DNA of 23,492 nt from Bacteroidota bacterium (GTDB taxonomy: Bacteria; Bacteroidota; Ignavibacteria; UBA10030; UBA8401), in assembly GCA_023229405.1 (NCBI GenBank), contig JALNZH010000020.1, forward strand, positions 1 through 23,492, in the 5' to 3' direction. Position numbers and translations under genes: made by a program. This document shows, piece after piece, positions 1-9,719 of the stretch; the first letter of the stretch is position 1, and each line of letters starts with the position of its first letter. The notes beneath the pieces were generated by a model. It was not told the DNA's origin. It searched no databases and saw only the letters and a program-made list of their open reading frames with translations.

Positions 1-1
1 A

Positions 2-3000
2 GACGGAATACCTGTCGGTTCTTCTGCTGGTGTGTATACCATTACAAATGTTACATCATTCCGAACAATTGAAGGTGTTTTTGCAATTGACACATTTACG
101 ATCACTGCCAATACAATTGGTGTCGGATCAATATCACCGTCCGGCGCTGTTGTAAGAAATTATGGCGATACGAGTCTGTATTCGATCTTTACCGATAGTG
201 CGCATAAAATTGACAGTGTGTTGGTGGACGGAGTAAAGGTTGACTCACTGGCATCGTATACATTCAATGGAATAACGGCAAACCATACCATCAATGCCTA
301 CTTCTCAATTCGGACATATTTTGTTACCGCAACTTATTCCGGATCTGGCGCATATAATCCGAATGCTTCATTTACAGTGAACTATGGTGACAGTCTTCAT
401 TACGATATGATTCCTTCGCTCCACCACCATATTGATAGTGTGCTGATCGACAGTGTCAATAATGTTGGAGCTGTAGCCGGTTATACATTCCTAAACATTA
501 CGTCTGATCATAATATTATGACGTATTTCGCACCGGATTCTTTCTACTTGACGGTAAACAGTACGCCACATGGTTCGATCAGTCCTGCCGGATCCCGACC
601 TGTCACATTCAGCGACAGTCTGGTATATACGTTTGTTCCCGATCCCGGATATCACGTGCAGGATGTTCTTGTTGATGGACTCGGTATGGGACCGATCTCA
701 TCATATACATTTGATGATATAACGGCAGATCATTCTCTGGATGCACAGTTTACCATTGATACATTTGCTGTAGCAAGTACATTCTCCGGGAATGGTACAA
801 TTTCTCCGTTTGGAACGGTGCTATACACCTATGGCGATACTGCTGTTTATACGATTACACCTGATCCGGGACATCATATTCTTGATGTGCTGGTTGATGG
901 TATTTCTGTTGGTGCAGTTGGAACATATTCGTTCAGTACTATTTCAATAAATCACACTATCGATGCCGTCTTCGCAATCGATACGTTTACCATTGCCGCT
1001 ACAGCAGAAGCGGGAGGGACGATATCTCCTCCAGGTACCGTCACCCCAACGTATGGTGATACTGTTACCTACTTGATCGCTGCCAATGTCGGTTCACTAT
1101 TGGATAGCGTTCTAGTTGATGGATTGAATGTTGGCGCAGTGACATCTTATTCTTTTGAGGGAATAACTGCAAACCATACAATCGATGCGTATTATTCATT
1201 CATGACGTTTAACCTTTATACGGCGACAGGTACTCATGGTTTATTCAGTCCCAATAATGATACCATTACGGTATTTTACGACGGAACGCAAACGTATTCG
1301 ATCCTTCCCGAACCGGGTTATCACATTGCCGATGTTGTTGTTGATGGTCTCTCTGTGGGACCTGTCTTGTCATACACATTTTCAAACATTATTGCGGACC
1401 ATTCCATCCATGCTGATTTTGCTATAGACACATTTACGATAGCAACGAGTGTGTTGGGGAATGGTGTTGTTTCTCCCGGCGGCAGTTTGATTACGACATA
1501 TGGCGACACTGCTGCAATCAATTTCTTACCAGATGCCGGTCATCATGTATCCAATATTTTGGTAGATGGTATCGTAGTGGATTCTGCGGTGAGTTATACT
1601 TTCATCGGAATTTCTGCAAACCATACTCTCGACGTTCAGTTTGCAATCGATACGTTTATGGTAACCGCGTCTTTTGCAGGGAATGGAATAATTACCCCGG
1701 GAGGCACAACTGTAGTAAATTACGGCGACACGCTGCTGTATTCAATAACGCCCGATATTGGACACCATTTGGATAGCGTTGTTGTCGATGGCTTGACTAA
1801 TTTTGGACCGGTATCAACCTATTCCTTTGAAACAATTACTACTAATCATACAATTGATGTTTTTGCTTCACCGGATACGTTCGCCGTGGTTGCAACATCG
1901 TTCGGTACGGGTTCAATTACTCCGTCAGGAACGAAATATGTGCAATATAACAATAGCGTTACCCACACGATTTTACCAGATCCGGGCTATCATATAGACA
2001 GTGTCGTTGTAGACGGTGTGAACATTGGCACGCCACCAGCATACACATTTTCCAATATTACATCCGCACATTCCATTGATGTGTATTTCAATTTAAATCA
2101 ATATGCATTGATTTCACAAGCATCGGCGGGAGGTTCCATTTCACCGGTCGATACAGTCATCTTAAATCATGGCAGTAATCTTTCGTATAGCATCACGCCG
2201 GACATTGGTCACCACATAGATAGTGTTATTGTTGATAGTATTAATATCGGTGCGGTGACTAGCTATGATTTCATCAATATTACAACGGACCATAGAATTC
2301 AGGCTTATTTCTCAATCGATACTTTCTCTCTTGTCTCAACAGCCGACGTTGGAGGGATCATTTCACCGCTCGGATCCCTCACGGTTCAGTACAGTGATAC
2401 TGTAACATACTCCATAACACCGAATATTGGATCTGTGATTGACAGTGTTATCATTGATGGAATGAATGCCGGTCCGATAACAACCTTTGCTTTTGAAGGA
2501 ATTACTACAGGTCATACGATTGATGCGTATTTCTCAATTCTTCCGTTTACCATGACATCTACTGTCTATGGAAATGGTGCAACAAATCCTTCCGGTGCAG
2601 TTGTGGTTCATTATAATGATTCGCTGAACTACGTCATTACTCCAAGTGCCGGTCACCATCTGGACAGTGTTGTTATTGACGGAAGCACAAATATTGGAAG
2701 CCAGGTAAGTTATATCTTCCACAATATTACCGCTGATCATCAAATTGAATCATACTTTAGCATCGACTATTATGCGCTGAATACTTCTGGTTTGAATGGC
2801 ACCATATCACGTTCTCCATTGGACAGCACGCATTATCCGTATGGGTATAATGTTACCTTAACGGCACTTCCTTCGGTGGGTTACCATTTCACAGGTTGGA
2901 TGGGAGATACTGTTTCAACAATTAATCCCATAACAATTTCTATGGTGTCGCCAAAAAACATTACGGCGAACTTTGCTAAAGACACTTTCCAAATTACAAC

Positions 3001-6000
3001 ATCGGTGGCGGGTAATGGTGCAATTACTCCGGCGGGAACGATAACAGTCCAATACGGAGATTCATTGCAGATTGCTGTTTCTATTTTGCCAAATAATGAA
3101 ATTGATAGTTTGGTGGTTGACGGAACCAATATCGGCTCTGATACTCTCTATACATTCAATACTATTACAGCAAATCATACTATTGCTGCATATTTATCAC
3201 CTATTGAACACATTATTTCCTCTACAGCTTCATTGGGCGGTTCCATCTCTCCATCCGGAAGCAATTCAGTCAACCAAGGGACAAATCAAACATATAACAT
3301 TCTCGCAGATTCCGGTTATCATGTGGACAGCGTTGTTGTTGACGGAACAAATCAAGGCCTAATCAACAGCTATGTGTTCACCAATGTTTTGTCCGTACAC
3401 ACCATCGATGCATATTTTTCAATTAATAAATATACAATAGTAGCTTCGGCGGTCGGAAACGGATCCATCGTCCCGATCGATACTTCAATTGTATCCCATG
3501 GAACTTCCTTAACATATTCAATTATACCGGTTGTACATTATCAAATTGACAGCATTGTTGTTGACGGTGCTACTGTGCCTGTGGATACTTCATATACGTT
3601 TGCCGCAATAACGATGAATCATACCATCATTGCATATTTTAGTGTCGTGAAGTACCCGATAGTAATTACTGCAGTAAACGGTAGTGTCTCTAAAACTCCG
3701 GATTCATCACTCTACTCTTACGGTTCTATCGTTCAAGTATTGGCAACACCGAATGTTGGTTATGAATTTATCGGATGGAGCGGAGATACATCTACGCCTG
3801 CAAATCCAATTGATGTTATTGTCACTGCGCAGAAAAATCTTTCGGCAAACTTCTCAAAAATACAATACACGATTGTTGCCACAGCAGGACCGAATGGAGT
3901 TATTACACCGTCAGATTCTCAGAAAGTACCTTACGGAGATACGTTAGCTTTTACGATCGCGCCGAATGTCGGTTATATTATTGACAGTGTTGTTATCGAC
4001 GATTCCATAAATATTGGAAAGGTATCGACCTATACATTCATGAATGTAATATCGCACCATTCATTGAATGCATATTTTGGTCAACTCTACTATGCACTGA
4101 ACACATCGGCAGTCAATGGATCGGTTCTACGTTCTCCGCTTGACACTACACATTATCCTCACGGATATACGGTCGTTCTTACAGCCAAACCCGATACCGG
4201 TTACCACTTTACTGAATGGTCCGGAGACACAAGTTCTCTAATAAATCCCCTTACCATTCCAATGCTTTCGGCAAAAACCATTACGGCCGGCTTTGCGAAA
4301 GATACATTTATTATCACTGCATCAATAACAGGGACGGGAACAATAACGCCAAACGGATCGACCGTTGTTACCTATGGTGATTCGCTTCAATTCGTGATCG
4401 GTCATGATTCGAGTCATACACTCGACAGCGTTGTGGTGGATGGAGTCAACATTGGTTCAATAACGAAATATACGTTCAGCGATATAACTTCAAACCATAC
4501 TATTTCTGCGTATATTTCACCAATACTGTTCCTCATTACCGGAACCTCCACACCGGGCGGGGTGCTCACTCCTTCAGGCTCGAATCAATATTTGTTCAGA
4601 TCCTCTCAAATATTTACTGTCACACCAGATTCGGGATTCCACACAGACAGTGTTGTTGTTGACGGCACAAATCTTGGTGCTATCAAATCCTATACGTTTG
4701 CACTTATTACTACTTCGCATACCATCGATGCCTATTTCAGCATCAACAAGTATACCATTATTGCATCCACATTCGGCAATGGTACTATATTGCCTTCCGA
4801 TACCTCAATTGTTTCTTTCGGATCTCTCCTCAAATATACGATTACTCCGGGGTTACACCATCAAACCGACAGCATTATGGTTGATGGGCAGAAAATACCG
4901 CTAGATACTGTTTATCAATTTGCCAATGTTATTAACAATCATACCATAGCTGCATATTTTGGCTTAATAAAATATCCTATGACGATTACCGCTGTAAATG
5001 GAACCGTAACAAAGACTCCAGATTCAATAAAGTATTCATACGGCACTATTGTTCAACTGCAGGCAGTCCCTCAGGTAGGGTATACGTTTAACGGATGGAG
5101 CGGAGATACATCAACAACGAATAATCCTATTGTTGTGACAATAACCGGGACAAAAAATATCACGGCAAATTTCTCAAAAACACAGTATACAATTTCAGCA
5201 ACTGCTAGTTCGAATGGTACAATTTCTCCCGCCGGAAATATTCCGGCAATATATGGCGATACTGTAACATTTGCTATGACGCCTGATCTGTATTCCAGGA
5301 TTGACAGTGTAATAGTTGATACATTAAATATCGGTTCAATAACGAACTATACGTTTTTTGGAGTGGCGGCAAATCATTCCATAGCCGCATATTTTTCAAT
5401 TATTCCCAACACTACACCGGTATTTACCGAATCATTCACAGATACAACAATCGACGAAATGCAGCAGCTGCAATATACGTTCAAGGCTCTGGATCCCGAT
5501 CCGAATGACACTCTTCGGTATACAATTTCCAATGCTCCTGGCGGCATGTCACTTGGATTTTCGTCCGGTTTGCTGAACTTTGAACCAACATATTCTGATG
5601 CTGGAACATATTCGTTTACGGTTTATGGTACGGATAATCGGAATGCTGTCGATTCCGTTGTTATTAATCTTGTTGTGAATGATGTCAACCGTTCGCCAGT
5701 CTTTACTACGGCGTTGAACGACACCGCAAGCAATATGGACCAAACATTCTTTTTCACATTTGCAGGTTTAGATCCCGATAACGATGTTGTCCGCTTTGCT
5801 TTAGCATCACCAATTTTAAATGCAGTATTAGATTCTACTACCGGTGTGTTTACCTGGACTCCTTCGATTGCTGATACCGGGTACCATACAGTGATCATCA
5901 AGTTATACGATGAAAAGGGTGGAAGTACATTTGATACGTCGATTATTCACATTTTGAAAGTTAATCGGGCTCCGTTCTTTACAAACACACTACCGGATAC

Positions 6001-9000
6001 GACGATTTTCGAAACTCAGTTAATGGAGTATCAATACACTGCTGCTGATCTCGATAACGATGCACTGTCATTCTCTCTGGCGCTTGCTCCAGCAGGAATG
6101 ACAGTTACACCAGATGGCATCCTTCAATGGAAGCCGGACTATTTCCAATCGGGAATTCATTTCATCGTTGTAAAAGTAGCTGATTCTTCCTTGTCCCGTT
6201 TAGATACCGCAAGGATAACCGTACTGGATCTGAACAGGAAACCGTTCTTCACGGTAGTATTGCCGGACACACAGATTGTTGAAGAAAACGTATTATCATT
6301 TACTATTGCTGCTTCAGATTCCGATGGTGATAATCTTCAATTTGCAGTCGGCAAGGGTCCGGCAGGGTTATCTGTTGCTGCCAATGGTATAGTGACATGG
6401 AAACCGACGATTTCTGATCGCGGAACACATATAGTGAATATTACAGTTTCTGATGGAAAGGTAATAGTTCCCGATACTGCAGGTATCATTGTCTTAAAGT
6501 TCAATCATCCGCCGGTATTTACCAGCGTCCTGAACGATACAACGATTAAAGAGGGAGAGTTATTAACTGTACCGTATAAATATTCAGATCCTGATTCTGA
6601 CATTATTGTCGTAAAAATGCTGACACAAATTGATAGCGCTGGAATTGATAGTGCTGGAGTTTTAGTCTGGACACCGACGTATTCACAATCCGGTGTATAT
6701 ACTCTGCCAGTTCAAATATCCGATGGACGCGACTCCGTAGTCTCGACAGCAATTGTTACCGTACAACATGTCAATCGTCCTCCAGTCTTTACCTCCACAT
6801 TTAACGACACTACTATATATGTGGACAGCACGGCGAAAGGACTGATTACATATATGGATCCTGATAGTGATAAAACAACTATTGCTTTACTACAAGCACC
6901 TACAAATGCACTCTTCTTCGGAGACAGTGCAATTGTTTGGACTGCGTTGCCAGAGCATATGGCGACACCGGATACCTTTATTGTTAAAATAAGTGACAGT
7001 TTATTGGATGTTTACGACACGACAATTGTCATAGCAAAAGGATATCCGAAGCTGCAAATTCTTGACTCTTCGACAGTCTTCACGGCAACAAGCATCGGAC
7101 AATCACAGGCCAAGACTGCACGATTCCGGAATAATGGATATATCGATCTCACAATGGAATATAAAGGTGCAATAACAGATAGCGATCATATTTCCCCGAA
7201 TACGAGATTGGTTGTTTTGCCTATCAATTCGGAAGCATTGGTAGAATTCAATTTTACTCCACATTCCGTTGGTTCGCATCAAAGGAAAATTGAATTTGTG
7301 ACAAATGATCCCCATAACCTTTTGGCATATTTTGCCATCAATGGAACTTCTGTTGCCACTGCGCCGGTGAAAAAGAAATTATTGATCGATACAATGCATG
7401 ACACCCTCAATCAAATTCTTGATTCATTGAATGGGTATACTCAGTTGATCGATGGCCTGAGGCATAGCGGATTCCAGATTGAAGTAACAAATGGATCATT
7501 TAATCCAGCAGGATATGACGGAGTATTAATGATTGCTCCAAACATAGCGTTGTCGAATCAAGACATTGTAAAACTTACCGGATTTGTTAAAGGCGGAGGA
7601 CAGGCGATTCTGTTGGGTAATTCTGCAGCAGAAAATTATAATCATTCCATCATCAACGCTATTTTGAAAGACTCGTCATGGAATGAAGAAGTCGGAATTG
7701 TCCTTCAAAAAGATCAAGTGATAGATTCCGTCCAATCATTTCATGGACATGCAGATGATATTATAGCTAATAATTTCTATACCATGGAAAACAGTAAACA
7801 GCATCCATACTTACTTGGTATAGATTCGTTGGCTATGTTTGGTACATCCAGTATCACAACCAGCGGAAAAGCATTCTGGTTAATAAAGGCCTCCAAATTC
7901 TCGTACCGTACGGAGGCTCAATTCCAAACACAATCCAGTATTGCCGCTGTTCGGTCGATCGGAGACGGAAATATTATCGTTCTTGGTGATGCGGATCTTT
8001 GGAGAAATAAAATCAACACTAACGACCATGTACTGGCACTTGACAATATCACGTTAGCAGTGAATCTGTTCAGCATTTCACAGAACTATAAGGCAAAAAT
8101 GCCGAACCCGACACCAAGCGAAGAGTATCGCTTAGTTAGTATTCCATTTGACTTGAATGATTTTGATATTACAAATGTTCTCAAAGATTTGGGCCAACAT
8201 GGTCCGCTGTCTTGGAGATTGTTTGGTCGCTGGAATCCGGCAACACGATCGTATGCTGAATTTCCGAGCCCTGATTTCTTAAACTTTAAACGTGGAGAAG
8301 CATACTGGCTGATTACTAAAGGATCAAAAAATATTACATTCGGAAGTGCTACAATCTTCCCGACGACTGAAGTGTATAAAGTAAAAGTTGGTCCTGGTTA
8401 TTCAATGGTCGGAAATCCGTTCCCGTATTCTATCAGTTGGTCTCAGACGAAGCGTGATTCGGCTATCGAAAACACAGTTTGGAAATTTAACGGAAAAACG
8501 TGGTTTGTGGATTCAACGAATATTCTAGAACCGTTCAGCGGATTTTTTGTGAAGAATACTTCCACAACAGATAGTATGCTGATTTACTTCAGTCCGTCGG
8601 AAATCGATACAGCGTCGGCAATAAAATCATTGGCGAAACAAAGCCGCCACATTGCTGAGAATGAATGGAATATCCATATCAGAGCTGCAAGCGGTAAGTC
8701 AATGGATATTTCCAATATTGCAGGCGTGTCAAAGAATGCCAGTGCGGAATGGGATGTTCTTGATGCTTCAGAACCGCCACCGTCGCCGACGGATTATTTA
8801 ATTGTTGAATTTAAACGGAAGGAATGGAAGAAGAATCCCGGCTCTTATGCATTTGATATCAGGCCAATTCCGGAAGAAGGTGAGTATTGGGATTATACAG
8901 TAACCTCAGCAACGAAAGGGGCTTCGGTGGCACTTGACCTTTCCATGTTTGGAAACATGCCATCCGAATATAAAATGTATCTCGTCGATTACGGAACTGA

Positions 9001-9430
9001 ACGCGTTATCCCATTAACGGAAGAATCAAAATATAAATATGACATGAAACGGACCGAACAGGTTCGTTCATTTAGAATTGTTGTCGGAACAGAAGAGTAT
9101 GTTGGAAATAATACCGGCGGTATTCCGATCGTTCCGGTGGAATTTGCCTTGCATCAGAACTACCCGAATCCATTTAATCCGCAAACACGAATCAAATATG
9201 GTGTCGGACACAGTGGAGAATTATCGCTAGTAATTTATAACGTTCTGGGACAAAAGATACGAACACTGGTAAACGAAGCACAGGCAATCGGTGTGCATGA
9301 AGTGGTGTGGGATGGGAACAATGATGCTGGTCTTTCGGTAGCTACCGGTGTCTATTTCTACCGCATCAATGTCACGTCCGGTGGAGAACAAATCTTCCGG
9401 CAATCGAAGAAAATGGTACTGATGAAATAA
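2..9430 (+). CDS. Giant repeat-rich T9SS-secreted surface protein (5' partial)
   Basis: The reading frame is open from base 2, and the first visible residues already belong to a repeat unit, so the true start lies upstream. The GTG at 32 is not a convincing start. About 3,142 residues are visible. In order they are: 24 complete ~74-residue repeats (to ~5410) with DSVVVDG and NHTI motifs; six cadherin-like/putative-Ig units (~5411-7045), each opening with PxFT and carrying DPDxD-type motifs; an ASPM/SPD-2/Hydin-like beta domain (~7050-7365); an alpha/beta domain resembling GATase/GIFT folds (~7371-8090); a beta domain with MVGNPF (~8130-8640); and a C-terminal sorting domain (~9140-9427) with NYPNPFNP, GQKIRTLV and GVYFYRI. 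I see no cysteine and no membrane segment in the visible part. The T9SS tail implies export through the outer membrane and surface attachment or release. The architecture suggests adhesion or a surface-layer role, which is inference. A terminator follows at 9468. Confidence 0.93.
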   Translation, partial: DGIPVGSSAGVYTITNVTSFRTIEGVFAIDTFTITANTIGVGSISPSGAVVRNYGDTSLYSIFTDSAHKIDSVLVDGVKVDSLASYTFNGITANHTINAYFSIRTYFVTATYSGSGAYNPNASFTVNYGDSLHYDMIPSLHHHIDSVLIDSVNNVGAVAGYTFLNITSDHNIMTYFAPDSFYLTVNSTPHGSISPAGSRPVTFSDSLVYTFVPDPGYHVQDVLVDGLGMGPISSYTFDDITADHSLDAQFTIDTFAVASTFSGNGTISPFGTVLYTYGDTAVYTITPDPGHHILDVLVDGISVGAVGTYSFSTISINHTIDAVFAIDTFTIAATAEAGGTISPPGTVTPTYGDTVTYLIAANVGSLLDSVLVDGLNVGAVTSYSFEGITANHTIDAYYSFMTFNLYTATGTHGLFSPNNDTITVFYDGTQTYSILPEPGYHIADVVVDGLSVGPVLSYTFSNIIADHSIHADFAIDTFTIATSVLGNGVVSPGGSLITTYGDTAAINFLPDAGHHVSNILVDGIVVDSAVSYTFIGISANHTLDVQFAIDTFMVTASFAGNGIITPGGTTVVNYGDTLLYSITPDIGHHLDSVVVDGLTNFGPVSTYSFETITTNHTIDVFASPDTFAVVATSFGTGSITPSGTKYVQYNNSVTHTILPDPGYHIDSVVVDGVNIGTPPAYTFSNITSAHSIDVYFNLNQYALISQASAGGSISPVDTVILNHGSNLSYSITPDIGHHIDSVIVDSINIGAVTSYDFINITTDHRIQAYFSIDTFSLVSTADVGGIISPLGSLTVQYSDTVTYSITPNIGSVIDSVIIDGMNAGPITTFAFEGITTGHTIDAYFSILPFTMTSTVYGNGATNPSGAVVVHYNDSLNYVITPSAGHHLDSVVIDGSTNIGSQVSYIFHNITADHQIESYFSIDYYALNTSGLNGTISRSPLDSTHYPYGYNVTLTALPSVGYHFTGWMGDTVSTINPITISMVSPKNITANFAKDTFQITTSVAGNGAITPAGTITVQYGDSLQIAVSILPNNEIDSLVVDGTNIGSDTLYTFNTITANHTIAAYLSPIEHIISSTASLGGSISPSGSNSVNQGTNQTYNILADSGYHVDSVVVDGTNQGLINSYVFTNVLSVHTIDAYFSINKYTIVASAVGNGSIVPIDTSIVSHGTSLTYSIIPVVHYQIDSIVVDGATVPVDTSYTFAAITMNHTIIAYFSVVKYPIVITAVNGSVSKTPDSSLYSYGSIVQVLATPNVGYEFIGWSGDTSTPANPIDVIVTAQKNLSANFSKIQYTIVATAGPNGVITPSDSQKVPYGDTLAFTIAPNVGYIIDSVVIDDSINIGKVSTYTFMNVISHHSLNAYFGQLYYALNTSAVNGSVLRSPLDTTHYPHGYTVVLTAKPDTGYHFTEWSGDTSSLINPLTIPMLSAKTITAGFAKDTFIITASITGTGTITPNGSTVVTYGDSLQFVIGHDSSHTLDSVVVDGVNIGSITKYTFSDITSNHTISAYISPILFLITGTSTPGGVLTPSGSNQYLFRSSQIFTVTPDSGFHTDSVVVDGTNLGAIKSYTFALITTSHTIDAYFSINKYTIIASTFGNGTILPSDTSIVSFGSLLKYTITPGLHHQTDSIMVDGQKIPLDTVYQFANVINNHTIAAYFGLIKYPMTITAVNGTVTKTPDSIKYSYGTIVQLQAVPQVGYTFNGWSGDTSTTNNPIVVTITGTKNITANFSKTQYTISATASSNGTISPAGNIPAIYGDTVTFAMTPDLYSRIDSVIVDTLNIGSITNYTFFGVAANHSIAAYFSIIPNTTPVFTESFTDTTIDEMQQLQYTFKALDPDPNDTLRYTISNAPGGMSLGFSSGLLNFEPTYSDAGTYSFTVYGTDNRNAVDSVVINLVVNDVNRSPVFTTALNDTASNMDQTFFFTFAGLDPDNDVVRFALASPILNAVLDSTTGVFTWTPSIADTGYHTVIIKLYDEKGGSTFDTSIIHILKVNRAPFFTNTLPDTTIFETQLMEYQYTAADLDNDALSFSLALAPAGMTVTPDGILQWKPDYFQSGIHFIVVKVADSSLSRLDTARITVLDLNRKPFFTVVLPDTQIVEENVLSFTIAASDSDGDNLQFAVGKGPAGLSVAANGIVTWKPTISDRGTHIVNITVSDGKVIVPDTAGIIVLKFNHPPVFTSVLNDTTIKEGELLTVPYKYSDPDSDIIVVKMLTQIDSAGIDSAGVLVWTPTYSQSGVYTLPVQISDGRDSVVSTAIVTVQHVNRPPVFTSTFNDTTIYVDSTAKGLITYMDPDSDKTTIALLQAPTNALFFGDSAIVWTALPEHMATPDTFIVKISDSLLDVYDTTIVIAKGYPKLQILDSSTVFTATSIGQSQAKTARFRNNGYIDLTMEYKGAITDSDHISPNTRLVVLPINSEALVEFNFTPHSVGSHQRKIEFVTNDPHNLLAYFAINGTSVATAPVKKKLLIDTMHDTLNQILDSLNGYTQLIDGLRHSGFQIEVTNGSFNPAGYDGVLMIAPNIALSNQDIVKLTGFVKGGGQAILLGNSAAENYNHSIINAILKDSSWNEEVGIVLQKDQVIDSVQSFHGHADDIIANNFYTMENSKQHPYLLGIDSLAMFGTSSITTSGKAFWLIKASKFSYRTEAQFQTQSSIAAVRSIGDGNIIVLGDADLWRNKINTNDHVLALDNITLAVNLFSISQNYKAKMPNPTPSEEYRLVSIPFDLNDFDITNVLKDLGQHGPLSWRLFGRWNPATRSYAEFPSPDFLNFKRGEAYWLITKGSKNITFGSATIFPTTEVYKVKVGPGYSMVGNPFPYSISWSQTKRDSAIENTVWKFNGKTWFVDSTNILEPFSGFFVKNTSTTDSMLIYFSPSEIDTASAIKSLAKQSRHIAENEWNIHIRAASGKSMDISNIAGVSKNASAEWDVLDASEPPPSPTDYLIVEFKRKEWKKNPGSYAFDIRPIPEEGEYWDYTVTSATKGASVALDLSMFGNMPSEYKMYLVDYGTERVIPLTEESKYKYDMKRTEQVRSFRIVVGTEEYVGNNTGGIPIVPVEFALHQNYPNPFNPQTRIKYGVGHSGELSLVIYNVLGQKIRTLVNEAQAIGVHEVVWDGNNDAGLSVATGVYFYRINVTSGGEQIFRQSKKMVLMK
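2774..4093 (+). repeat. Six-unit super-repeat, copy A (units 13-18)
   Basis: Units 13 to 18 (residues ~915-1354) match units 19 to 24 one for one and in order. Unit 13 shares ALNTS, RSPLD and HYPYGY with unit 19. Unit 15 shares PSGSN, DSVVVDGTN and HTIDAYFSINKY with unit 21. Unit 16 shares DTSIVS and the VDG..VP/IP variant with unit 22. Unit 17 shares ITAVNG, KTPDS and YSYG with unit 23. Each unit resembles its counterpart six positions on more than its immediate neighbours, so a ~1.32-kb block was duplicated. Confidence 0.8.
4094..5410 (+). repeat. Six-unit super-repeat, copy B (units 19-24)
   Basis: This is the second copy of the six-unit block, residues ~1355-1793, directly abutting copy A. 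Both copies start with a GWSGDT-type unit and have another GWSGDT-type unit at position five. The final unit of copy B (18-like) runs straight into the cadherin-like region. Substitutions between the copies are spread throughout, indicating an old duplication. Confidence 0.8.
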
Positions 9431-9467
9431 TCGTTGATTTGATTTTGATACTTTTGTATATTAATGT

Positions 9468-9495
9468 CGCCTTGCAACTGCAAGGCGTTTGTTTT
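9468..9495 (+). terminator. Rho-independent terminator of the giant gene
   Basis: A perfect stem CGCCTTGC/GCAAGGCG with loop AACT (one further A-T pair could form inside) is followed by the T-rich tract TTTGTTTT. It lies 37 bases after the stop codon of the giant gene and ends 2 bases before the tRNA-Val acceptor stem. Confidence 0.85.
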
Positions 9496-9497
9496 AC

Positions 9498-9572
9498 GGA
9501 CGCTTAGCTCAGTTGGTTTAGAGCGCTTCCCTGACACGGAAGAGGTCAGAGGTTCGAATCCTCTAGCGTCCA
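9498..9572 (+). tRNA. tRNA-Val (anticodon GAC)
   Basis: A complete cloverleaf of 75 nt. The acceptor GGACGCT pairs with AGCGTCC. The D arm is GCTC/GAGC with an AGTTGGTTTA loop. The anticodon stem is CTTCC/GGAAG with loop CTGACAC, giving GAC at positions 34-36. The variable loop is AGGTC and the T arm is AGAGG-TTCGAAT-CCTCT. The discriminator is A. The 3' CCA is not encoded (next bases are CAAAA), so it must be added enzymatically. It reads valine codons GUC/GUU. Confidence 0.96.
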
Positions 9573-9719
9573 CAAAAACTCCTCACAGCACGTCATAACA
9601 AGAAACTTCTTACAATTCCTATCCTTCGAATACAACCCCTTAGAGTGGTATTGAATTATTTCTATCAATACTGTCTTAATGGTGTAAGTCGCTTCAATTT
9701 CTCATTTCAGCATATCGTA

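Larger units (their letters stand above)
2..5410 (+). repeat. Array of 24 complete ~74-aa tandem repeats plus a leading partial one
   Basis: Counting from the GTG at 32 as residue 1, complete units run from residue 23 to 1793, with the tail of one more unit before them. Twenty units (74-75 aa) share an N-GxIxPxG segment, YGD, a G-H/Y-H pair, DSVVVDG, YTF and NHTIDAYF. Four units (13, 17, 19 and 23; 71-72 aa) instead carry GWSGDT plus KNITANF, the hallmark of divergent InlB B-repeats. This shows that both unit types are variants of one fold. DNA identity between units is only moderate, so the array is not a recent slippage product. Confidence 0.9.

Noticed and set aside
2..5410. The regular repeats as a CRISPR array or DNA-level satellite
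   Set aside because: The repetition is at protein level within an open frame, with diverged DNA and no spacer structure.
9449..9456. TACTTTTG as a promoter for tRNA-Val
   Set aside because: It fits TAnnTTTG, but I see no -33 element at suitable spacing and the terminator would lie inside the transcript.
9358..9573. Minus-strand open frame across tRNA-Val and the end of the giant gene
   Set aside because: Its beginning (ARGFEPLTSSVSGKRSKPTEL) is the well-known spurious translation of the antisense strand of a tRNA gene.
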